From contig CAZZKE010000085.1 in assembly GCA_964655005.1 (NCBI GenBank), positions 1 to 10,436 of the forward strand: a stretch of 10,436 nt of DNA, read 5' to 3'. The translations under genes were made by a program, and so were the position numbers. This DNA comes from CAZZKE01 sp964655005. GTDB lineage: Bacteria; Pseudomonadota; Alphaproteobacteria; Rhodospirillales; JABHCV01. This document shows positions 1 through 5,740 of the stretch, in pieces. The notes beneath the pieces were generated by a model. That model saw only the letters and a program-made list of their open reading frames with translations, had not been told where the DNA came from and did not search any database. The first letter of the stretch is position 1. Each line of letters opens with the position of its first letter.

Positions 1-43
1 CCTGTTATACTCGCGCCCGGCGGGCGGAATAACTGGCGAAACC

Positions 44-1504
44 ATGGCGGACAATTTCAAACTACCGGAAAGTGAAGAGCTGATCCGCAGTCAGGCCGCG
101 CGCAGTATGCTGGAGCTGTTCGACAGCCTATACGAAGGCGCCCTGGCGATCGACCGGGACGCCCGCATCGTCTGGATGAACGACAAATACAAGGCCCTGG
201 TCGGCTGGAACGGGACGGAAAAGATCGAGGGCCGTCAGATCGAGGATATCATACCCGGAAGCCTGATGCGCGATGTGGTCGAGACCGGACGCGCCAACCT
301 GCTGGATATCCTGGTAATCAACGATCGACCGATGGTGATTTCCCGCATCCCGCTAAGGAATGAACAAGATGAAGTGGTCGGGGCCATGGGATTTATCCTT
401 TATGACCGCCTGCAATCGCTGAAACCGCTGGTCAACAAGTTCAGCCAGCTGCATCGCGAACTGGTTTCCGTGCAAAAGGAGCTGGCCGAACAACGCCGGG
501 CAAAGTACAGCTTCAGCCAGTTCGCCGGAACTTCCACAGTCGTACGCGATTTGAAAAAACAGGCGCGGCGAGCGGCCGAACGCGACGCCACCGTGCTTTT
601 GCTGGGCGAAACCGGCACCGGCAAGGAACTGCTGGCCCACGCCATCCATGCGGCGTCGCCACGCGCCGACAAGGCGATGGTGAGGGTAAACGCCGCGGCC
701 ATTCCCGAAACCCTGCTGGAGGCGGAACTGTTCGGCGTCGCGCCCGGCGCCTATACCGGCGCCGGCCGCAAGGGGCGCGACGGCAAGTTTAAAATCGCCG
801 ACGGCGGCACCCTGTTTCTGGATGAAGTCGGCGACATGCCGCTGGCGATTCAGGCCAAGCTGCTGCGGGTCTTGCAGGAAGGCGAAGTCGAGCCGCTGGG
901 CTCGAACAGGGTTATGGCGGTCGATGTGCGGGTGATCGCCGCCACCAGCCGCGACCTTAAGTCGATGATGTCCGAGGGAACCTTCCGCGACGATTTGTAT
1001 TACCGCATCAATGTGGTGCCGCTGTCGGTGCCGCCGTTGCGCGAACGGCTGTCCGATATCGGCATTGTCTGCGAAGCCCTGCTGGAGAAAATCGCCATGC
1101 GCACCGGCGGCGCCCATCGCGACGTTTCGCTGGACGCCATCGAACTGCTGGAACGATATCGCTGGAACGGCAATGTGCGTGAACTTTCCAATATTCTGGA
1201 ACAGGCGCTGGCGCGGGACGACAGCGAATTCCTGACGGCGGTGCATTTCCAGGAACTGGTTCGCGAATTGCCGCTGCGAACCCGCACCGATGATGGCGAC
1301 CGAACCGCCGCCCGGGAAATTCGCCCGCTACGCGAAACGGTGGCCGACGCCGAACGCACGGCCATTGAACTGGCCCTGGCGGCGAGCGGCGGGGTCAAGG
1401 TCAGGGCGGCCAAGCTGCTTGGCATATCCAGGGCGCAACTATATGAAAAACTGATGAATCTGGGCCTTATGTCCGGAAATCCGGACAGAAAGAAAACTGT
1501 CTGA
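44..1504 (+). CDS. PAS-domain sigma-54-dependent transcriptional activator (bacterial enhancer-binding protein)
   Basis: A 486-residue cytoplasmic activator of RNA polymerase-sigma-54. In order: a PAS-like sensor (about residues 20-122), a helical linker rich in charged residues (about 124-152), an AAA+ domain (about 158-395) and a C-terminal Fis-type helix-turn-helix (about 450-474, with AAKLLGISRAQLYEKL). In the AAA+ domain the Walker A GETGTGKE is at 188-195 with Lys194, the sigma-54 contact loop is GAYTGA at 235-240 (Tyr in place of the usual Phe), and Walker B ends in Asp260-Glu261. There is no receiver domain, so the signal is probably a ligand or redox cue sensed by PAS rather than phosphorylation; this is inference. 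The ATG at 44 is preceded by only a weak GGCGAAA ribosome site, and 43 bases upstream are visible. The neighbouring liv operon has a perfect sigma-54 promoter and three palindromes, making it the likely target. The effector is unknown. Confidence 0.93.
   Translation: MADNFKLPESEELIRSQAARSMLELFDSLYEGALAIDRDARIVWMNDKYKALVGWNGTEKIEGRQIEDIIPGSLMRDVVETGRANLLDILVINDRPMVISRIPLRNEQDEVVGAMGFILYDRLQSLKPLVNKFSQLHRELVSVQKELAEQRRAKYSFSQFAGTSTVVRDLKKQARRAAERDATVLLLGETGTGKELLAHAIHAASPRADKAMVRVNAAAIPETLLEAELFGVAPGAYTGAGRKGRDGKFKIADGGTLFLDEVGDMPLAIQAKLLRVLQEGEVEPLGSNRVMAVDVRVIAATSRDLKSMMSEGTFRDDLYYRINVVPLSVPPLRERLSDIGIVCEALLEKIAMRTGGAHRDVSLDAIELLERYRWNGNVRELSNILEQALARDDSEFLTAVHFQELVRELPLRTRTDDGDRTAAREIRPLRETVADAERTAIELALAASGGVKVRAAKLLGISRAQLYEKLMNLGLMSGNPDRKKTV
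1470..1487. promoter_or_regulatory. Palindrome 1, putative activator binding site (UAS)
   Basis: TGTCCGGAAATCCGGACA is a perfect inverted repeat with 7-bp arms and a 4-bp centre. It lies inside the last codons of the activator gene (encoding Met-Ser-Gly-Asn-Pro-Asp-Arg), centred about 220 bp upstream of the predicted livK start point. It is the best of three related copies, in the distance range typical of enhancer sites for sigma-54 activators. That the adjacent activator binds it is inference. Confidence 0.65.
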
Positions 1505-1515
1505 CAATCCGGACA
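1498..1515. promoter_or_regulatory. Palindrome 2, putative activator binding site (UAS)
   Basis: TGTCTGACAATCCGGACA matches palindrome 1 at 15 of 18 positions and starts 28 bp after it. The right half-site is intact and the left is degenerate. It spans the TGA stop codon of the activator gene (1502-1504). Its centre is about 192 bp before the predicted start point. Confidence 0.55.
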
Positions 1516-1536
1516 CTATGCATTTTTAGTCATATT

Positions 1537-1549
1537 TATCAGATACTTC
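1537..1549 (+). promoter_or_regulatory. Possible IHF site
   Basis: TATCAGATACTTC matches 12 of 13 positions of the IHF consensus WATCARNNNNTTR, in an AT-rich stretch between palindromes 2 and 3. IHF often bends DNA between enhancer sites and sigma-54 promoters. This copy lies upstream of palindrome 3, and such matches arise easily by chance in AT-rich DNA. Confidence 0.2.
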
Positions 1550-1569
1550 TGTGAACCGGAAAACATGAG

Positions 1570-1587
1570 TGTCCGGAATTTCGGGCA
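1570..1587. promoter_or_regulatory. Palindrome 3, putative activator binding site (UAS)
   Basis: TGTCCGGAATTTCGGGCA matches palindrome 1 at 15 of 18 positions, with an intact left half-site and a degenerate right one. It lies 72 bp after palindrome 2, centred about 120 bp before the predicted sigma-54 start point, a usual enhancer position. Confidence 0.6.
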
Positions 1588-1590
1588 CAC

Positions 1591-1629
1591 CCGAACGGGC
1601 CGAACCGGTCATGAAAATGGACCGAACGG
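1591..1629 (+). repeat. Three CCGAAC direct repeats between UAS and promoter
   Basis: CCGAACGG occurs at 1591-1598 and 1622-1629, with a variant CCGAACCGG at 1600-1608. The offsets are 9 and 22 bp. The cluster sits between palindrome 3 and the -24 element, where another regulator could bind. Function is unknown, and short GC-rich repeats can be chance. Confidence 0.3.
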
Positions 1630-1672
1630 CTTAACTTACTGATAACACTGGATAATTTAAATTCCCGAAAAC

Positions 1673-1687
1673 TGGCACGATGTTTGC
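1673..1687 (+). promoter_or_regulatory. Sigma-54 (-24/-12) promoter of the liv operon
   Basis: TGGCACGATGTTTGC has the TGGCAC and TTGC elements in exact register: GG at 1674-1675, ten bases, then GC at 1686-1687. This predicts a transcription start near 1699. The upstream gene encodes a sigma-54 activator, and three palindromes lie about 120-220 bp upstream. Together these make this the main promoter of livK and the genes after it. Transcription would then be strictly activator-dependent. Confidence 0.85.
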
Positions 1688-1700
1688 GCTTGGTGAAACA

Positions 1701-1716
1701 GAATATTTGTATATTC
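1701..1716. promoter_or_regulatory. Perfect dyad just after the predicted start point
   Basis: GAATAT-TTGT-ATATTC is a perfect 6-bp inverted repeat at about +3 to +18 of the predicted transcript. It could be a repressor operator or a weak 5' hairpin. Its AT-rich composition makes chance possible. Confidence 0.25.
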
Positions 1717-1721
1717 GTCGG

Positions 1722-1886
1722 ATGCCGCCGTGGCTAATGCGCCGCAGTCATCCGTTCATAAAGGCGCGGGGAGCATCACTGGAACCGGTGCGGCCATGTT
1801 TGGCCGCACAGGCGGCAATTATAATAATAATCGGCTGCAAGTGTTCAACGCGGGTAAAATATCGAAGGGAGAACTATCAGTCATGA
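1722..1886 (+). CDS. Possible leader ORF with five consecutive isoleucine codons
   Basis: A 54-codon frame begins with ATG 23 nt after the predicted start point. Its TGA stop (1884-1886) overlaps the livK ATG (1883-1885) as ATGA. Codons 33-37 are ATT ATA ATA ATA ATC, all isoleucine, placed 8 nt after the 1788-1809 hairpin. An Ile run in the leader of a branched-chain amino acid type transporter invites a model of translation-sensing control or translational coupling. Against this, no Shine-Dalgarno sequence precedes the ATG, the peptide has no other recognisable feature, and no terminator hairpin with a U-tract follows, so classical attenuation is not supported. livK also has its own ribosome site. 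It may be a fortuitous open frame. Confidence 0.25.
   Translation: MPPWLMRRSHPFIKARGASLEPVRPCLAAQAAIIIIIGCKCSTRVKYRRENYQS
1788..1809 (+). other. Strong hairpin in the livK 5' leader
   Basis: GTGCGGCCA and TGGCCGCAC form a perfect 9-bp stem around the tetraloop TGTT. It lies about 90 nt into the predicted 5' untranslated region and ends 73 nt before the livK ATG. It is followed by an A/T-rich run rather than a U-tract, so it is not an ordinary intrinsic terminator. An mRNA-stabilising or regulatory fold is possible. Confidence 0.5.
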
Positions 1887-3076
1887 GCAAACATTTATTA
1901 GGGGTGGCCGTGGCGGCGTCGGTGTTGTCATTCGGCCTGGGTCAGGCGGCCCAGGGCGGGGAAACCATCAAGATCGCCCATGTCTACGGCAAGACCGGTC
2001 CTTATGAAATATACGCGAAACAGCTTCAGGATGGCCTGATGCTGGGATTGGAATACGCCACCGGCGGCACCATGAAGGTGCTGGGCAAAAAAATCGTGGT
2101 GATCGAAAAGGATACCCAGCTAAAACCGGATATCGGCAAATCCCTGCTTGAAGAAGCCTACGGCGATGACGAGGTCGATCTTGCCGTCGGCGCCGTTTCC
2201 TCGGGCGTGACGCTGGCCATGCTGCCGGTGGCCAAGGAATTCAAGAAAATCCTTATCGTCGATGGCGCCGTCGCCGATTCCATCACCGGGTCGAAGCGCA
2301 ACCGTTACATATTCCGCACCGCCCGCAATTCCACGCAAGACGCAATTTCCAACGCCGCCGCGATTGGTGCGCCGAACACCTATATCGCCACATTGGCGCA
2401 GGACTACGCCTTCGGGCGCGACGGCGTCGCCGCTTTTAAAGAAGCACTGGCCAAGACCGGCGCCACCCTGGTGCACGAAGAATATGCGCCTTCCGACACC
2501 AAGGATTTTACCGCCCAGGCCCAGCGCATCTTCGACAAGCTCAAGGATAAACCCGGCCGCAAACTGATATGGGTAATCTGGGCCGGCGGCGGCAACCCTC
2601 TGGGCAAAATCCAGGACATGAACCCCGGACGTTATGGCATCGAAATGTCGACCGGCGGCAATGTGCAGGCCGCGCTGGTCGGTTACAAACGTTTCCCCGG
2701 CATGGAAGGCGGCATCTACTATTACTATACCCACCCGAACAACAAGGTGAACGACTGGCTGGTCAAGACCTACGAGGCGCGCAATAACGGCAACCCGCCG
2801 GACTTTTTCGTCCCGGGCGGCATGGTGACCGGCATGTTGATAGTCAAGGCGATCAAGAAAGCCGGTTCCACCGATACCGAAAAGCTGATTAAGGCCATGG
2901 AAGGCATGGAGATTTTCGGCCCCAAGGGGCGCATGGTGATACGGGCCGAAGACCATCAGGCGCTGCAATCGATGTACCACTTCAAGATCAAGATCGATCC
3001 CAACGTAAAATGGGCGGTGCCGGAACTGGTGCGCGAACTGAAGATCGAAGACATGGATGTCCCTGTCCGTAACTAA
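1883..3076 (+). CDS. livK: Branched-chain amino acid type ABC transporter, periplasmic substrate-binding protein
   Basis: A 397-residue periplasmic binding protein of the Leu/Ile/Val-binding (Peripla_BP_6) family, which captures the substrate and delivers it to the LivHM permease. The reading frame is open further upstream from a GTG at 1730. The ATG at 1883 is chosen because it follows AAGGGAGA at 1865-1872 and starts a clear Sec signal peptide: Lys4, a hydrophobic core (about 5-19) and likely cleavage between residues 22 and 25. The mature protein opens with ETIKIAHVYGKTGPYE, the usual first beta strand and substrate loop. Other family features are a VGAVSSGVTLAMLPVAKE segment, DYAFGRDG, and GGMVTGMLIVKAIKKAG near the C terminus. 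It is the first gene of the operon, behind the sigma-54 promoter. Members of this family also bind amides, urea, aromatic acids and other compounds, so the substrate is not assigned. Confidence 0.93.
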   Translation: MSKHLLGVAVAASVLSFGLGQAAQGGETIKIAHVYGKTGPYEIYAKQLQDGLMLGLEYATGGTMKVLGKKIVVIEKDTQLKPDIGKSLLEEAYGDDEVDLAVGAVSSGVTLAMLPVAKEFKKILIVDGAVADSITGSKRNRYIFRTARNSTQDAISNAAAIGAPNTYIATLAQDYAFGRDGVAAFKEALAKTGATLVHEEYAPSDTKDFTAQAQRIFDKLKDKPGRKLIWVIWAGGGNPLGKIQDMNPGRYGIEMSTGGNVQAALVGYKRFPGMEGGIYYYYTHPNNKVNDWLVKTYEARNNGNPPDFFVPGGMVTGMLIVKAIKKAGSTDTEKLIKAMEGMEIFGPKGRMVIRAEDHQALQSMYHFKIKIDPNVKWAVPELVRELKIEDMDVPVRN

Positions 3077-3094
3077 GGCCCTGCCGTTCCATCG

Positions 3095-3122
3095 ACCGGG
3101 GTGGGCAAAATCCCGCCCCGGT
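3095..3122 (+). other. Intercistronic hairpin between livK and livG
   Basis: ACCGGGGTGGG and CCCGCCCCGGT pair over 11 positions (one G-U wobble) around the loop CAAAAT, in the 99-bp gap after the livK stop. No U-tract follows, so a full intrinsic terminator is unlikely. Stable stem-loops after binding-protein genes are known to protect the upstream mRNA from 3' exonucleases and so raise binding-protein levels over the membrane subunits; that role here is inference. Partial termination is the alternative. Confidence 0.6.
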
Positions 3123-3175
3123 ACCGGACCCGGCAAATCGACCGATAATACCAAGAGCGATGACGGAGCCGGAAT

Positions 3176-3967
3176 ATGCCCAGGGAGTCAGAAGTGGAAA
3201 AAGAACACCCGGTCCTGCAAACCGATGCGCTGACGGTCCGGTTTGGCGGTCATGTGGCGGTCAACGGCGTATCGGCCCGTTTTGATCGCGGCAGCCTGAC
3301 GGCGATTGTCGGGCCTAACGGCGCCGGTAAAACTACGTACTTCAACCTGATTTCCGGTCAGCTCAAGGCCTATTCCGGCGCCGTGCGTATGTATGGCGAG
3401 GATATCACCTGCCTGAGCGCCCCCAAGCGCACCCAAAAAGGCATTGGCCGGGCCTTCCAGTTAACCAACCTGTTCCCCAGCCTGACGGTGCTGGAAAATG
3501 TCCGTCTGGCGGTGCAGGCCCGGGAGGGAATGGGCTTTAAGCTGTTTTCCATGGCCAGCAGCCACGTCGGCATTACCGAAAAAGCCGAACACTTTCTGCA
3601 TCGCACGGCTTTGATTGACCGGGCCCCGGAGATCGCCTCGACACTGCCCCATGGCGATCAGCGCAAGCTGGAAGTCGCCATTTTGCTGGCCCTGGAACCC
3701 GACGTTTTCATGTTCGACGAACCGACCGCCGGCATGAACGCCGACGAGGTGCCGGTGATCCTTGACCTGATTCAGCAAATCAGAGAGCAGAAAGACAAAA
3801 CCATACTGCTGGTGGAACATAAAATGGATGTGGTGCGTTCGCTGGCCGACCGTATCGTGGTATTGCACAACGGTTATCTGGTGGCGGATGGCGACCCCGA
3901 GGAGGTAATCGCATCACCCATCGTGCAGGAAGCCTATTTGGGAATAGGGGCATCGGGCGATGTCTGA
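3176..3967 (+). CDS. livG: Branched-chain amino acid type ABC transporter, ATP-binding subunit LivG
   Basis: A 263-residue ABC ATPase, one of two nucleotide-binding subunits that power LivHM. Walker A GPNGAGKTT is at 46-54, the Q-loop segment GRAFQLTNLFPSLTVLENV follows, the ABC signature is LPHGDQRKLEVA (157-168) instead of LSGGQ, Walker B FMFDEPTAGMN has Asp181-Glu182, and the switch histidine is in LLVEHKMDVV. The long insertion between Q-loop and signature, and the ending in EEVIASPIVQEAYLG, are typical of LivG as opposed to LivF. The ATG at 3176 follows GGAGCCGGA. It comes 99 bp after livK, beyond the strong hairpin, and overlaps livF by 8 nt, indicating co-transcription and probable translational coupling. 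Degenerate signature motifs are common in LivG proteins, so activity is expected. Confidence 0.94.
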   Translation: MPRESEVEKEHPVLQTDALTVRFGGHVAVNGVSARFDRGSLTAIVGPNGAGKTTYFNLISGQLKAYSGAVRMYGEDITCLSAPKRTQKGIGRAFQLTNLFPSLTVLENVRLAVQAREGMGFKLFSMASSHVGITEKAEHFLHRTALIDRAPEIASTLPHGDQRKLEVAILLALEPDVFMFDEPTAGMNADEVPVILDLIQQIREQKDKTILLVEHKMDVVRSLADRIVVLHNGYLVADGDPEEVIASPIVQEAYLGIGASGDV

Positions 3968-4685
3968 ACCGCTGTTGCGTCTCGAAGGCGTGCATACCCA
4001 TATCGACCAATACCACATCCTGCAAGGCGTTGATTTTGCGGCCCCGCCGGGCCGGGTGACCGCCCTGCTGGGTCGCAACGGCGCCGGCAAGACCACCACC
4101 CTGCGAACGGTGATGGGGCTGTGGACGTTGTCACAAGGGCGGATTTTGTTTGAAGGCGACGACATGGGCGGCCTTCGAACCGCCGACATCGCCCGGCGCG
4201 GCATCGCCTATGTGCCGGAATCGATGGCCGTTTTCGCCGGCCTTACGGTCCGCGAAAATATGCTTTTGGCCAGCCATCAGGCAACCATGGACCAGGGGCG
4301 TCTGGACCGGATCACCGACCTGTTTCCGGCCCTGAAAAAATTCTGGGACCTGGAAGCGGGGGCGCTGTCGGGTGGGCAAAAGCAGATGCTGGCGATCGCC
4401 CGGGCGATGATCGAGCCGCACAAGCTGTTGGTCATTGACGAACCGACCAAAGGCCTGGCGCCGGCCATTATCAATGCGCTGATTGACGCCTTCCACGACC
4501 TCAAACAAACCGATACGACGATATTGCTGGTCGAACAGAATTTTCATTTTGCCCGCAGCGTCGCCGACAACGTCGCGGTGATGGACGGTGGCCGGATAAT
4601 CCATACCGGCGACATGGATGAACTGGCCGGCGACGAAAACCTGCAACAGCGGCTGCTGGGTCTTTCGTTGAACACCCATCAATAA
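3960..4685 (+). CDS. livF: Branched-chain amino acid type ABC transporter, ATP-binding subunit LivF
   Basis: A 241-residue ABC ATPase that pairs with LivG. Walker A GRNGAGKTT is at 38-46, followed by TLRTVMGL typical of LivF. The canonical signature LSGGQKQMLAIARAM begins at 136, Walker B LLVIDEPTKGLAP contains Asp160-Glu161, and the H-loop region is LLVEQNFHFARSVAD, with Gln at the position before Asn as usual in LivF. The region GIAYVPESMAVFAGLTVRENM is the Q-loop part, with a Glu where a Gln is frequent. The start ATG lies inside the end of livG (8-nt overlap). Length is normal for the family. Confidence 0.94.
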   Translation: MSEPLLRLEGVHTHIDQYHILQGVDFAAPPGRVTALLGRNGAGKTTTLRTVMGLWTLSQGRILFEGDDMGGLRTADIARRGIAYVPESMAVFAGLTVRENMLLASHQATMDQGRLDRITDLFPALKKFWDLEAGALSGGQKQMLAIARAMIEPHKLLVIDEPTKGLAPAIINALIDAFHDLKQTDTTILLVEQNFHFARSVADNVAVMDGGRIIHTGDMDELAGDENLQQRLLGLSLNTHQ

Positions 4686-4702
4686 CCAGGAGATATCCGT
4701 GC

Positions 4703-5728
4703 ATGACCATACTTGACCAGAACATGGAAATTACCGCAATTCCCTGGCGGGACCGCCTGTCGGATGCGGCGCCGGTGTTGTTGCCGGTTATCCTGATACT
4801 GGTGGCGGGGCCACTTGTTGGATCATTTTCCTCGTGGGTGACGCTGACCCTGGCCGGCCTTGCCATGGGGCTGATGATCTTCCTGATGGCGTCGGGCCTG
4901 ACCCTGATATTCGGTTTGATGGACGTATTGAATTTCGGTCATGGGGCGTTTGTCACGATCGGCGCCTTTATCGCCTACAGCGTTGTTTCGGTGATGGGCG
5001 GATTTGGCGACGGCGGCAATTTCGGCTGGCATCTGGTTATTTTTGTTTCCGCCATTATCGCCGCCATGGCCGGTTCGGGGGCGCTCGGCTTCCTGTTCGA
5101 ACGCCTTATTATCAAGCCGGTGTACGGCAATCACCTGAAACAGATACTGGTTACAATGGGCGGCCTGATCGTTATCGAACAGCTAATCATCGTGTTTTGG
5201 GGACCGGAAGAAAAACCGCTGATGCGACCGGAAAGCCTGCGCGGCGCATTCGTCATGGGCGATGCCGCAATCGAAAAATACCGTCTTCTCGCGGTGGTCA
5301 TCGGATTGCTCGTTTTCGCCCTGATGATGCTGGTGCTGAAACGCACCAAAATCGGCTTGCTGATCCGGGCCGGTGTGGAAAATTCCGAAATGCTCGAAGC
5401 CCTGGGCTATCGCGTACGGCATATTTCCATCGGCGTGTTCATGGTCGGCTCGGCGTTGGCCGGCCTGGGCGGGGTTATGTGGGGTTTTTACGTGGAACTG
5501 GTAACGGCGGGGCTGGGCATGGAAATCATGATGCTGGTCTTTACCGTTATCATTATCGGCGGGCTGGGGTCGGTGGGCGGCTGTTTCCTGGGCGCCCTGC
5601 TGGTCGGGTTAATGGCCAATTATACCGGATTCCTGGCGCCCAAGCTGGCGCTGGGGTCGAATATATTCCTGATGGTGGCGATCCTGATGTGGCGGCCCCG
5701 GGGCCTGTTCCCGGTTTCCAGGAACTAG
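4703..5728 (+). CDS. livH: Branched-chain amino acid type ABC transporter, permease LivH
   Basis: A 341-residue inner-membrane permease of the BPD_transp_2 family, with about eight or nine hydrophobic segments. The hallmark GLTLIFGLMDVLNFGHGAF lies at 65-83. The loop IRAGVENSEMLEALGYRV (221-238), contacting the ATPases, resembles the EAA-type coupling segment. The glycine-rich VIIIGGLGSVGGCFLGALL is at 282-300 and the ending MWRPRGLFP is typical. The ATG at 4703 follows CCAGGAGAT, 17 bp after livF. It should pair with LivM to form the channel. The N terminus is about 20 residues longer than in compact LivH proteins, and an in-frame ATG at codon 8 is an alternative start. Confidence 0.94.
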   Translation: MTILDQNMEITAIPWRDRLSDAAPVLLPVILILVAGPLVGSFSSWVTLTLAGLAMGLMIFLMASGLTLIFGLMDVLNFGHGAFVTIGAFIAYSVVSVMGGFGDGGNFGWHLVIFVSAIIAAMAGSGALGFLFERLIIKPVYGNHLKQILVTMGGLIVIEQLIIVFWGPEEKPLMRPESLRGAFVMGDAAIEKYRLLAVVIGLLVFALMMLVLKRTKIGLLIRAGVENSEMLEALGYRVRHISIGVFMVGSALAGLGGVMWGFYVELVTAGLGMEIMMLVFTVIIIGGLGSVGGCFLGALLVGLMANYTGFLAPKLALGSNIFLMVAILMWRPRGLFPVSRN

Positions 5729-5740
5729 GACAAGCAGATC

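Noticed and set aside
353..1246. Long minus-strand open frame within the activator gene
   Set aside because: It is antisense to a gene with full domain motifs; such frames arise from GC-biased third positions, and its protein has no recognisable domain.
1820..1825. TATAAT hexamer in the livK leader as a sigma-70 -10 box
   Set aside because: No acceptable -35 element at 16-18 bp; the hexamer is part of the ATA repeat, and the sigma-54 promoter explains expression.
1730..1882. Upstream GTG extension of the livK frame
   Set aside because: It would put about 51 residues before a clear Sec signal peptide; the ATG at 1883 has a good ribosome site.
2120..3154. 344-codon minus-strand open frame over livK
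   Set aside because: Antisense to the well-supported binding protein, with low-complexity content and no ribosome site or family match.
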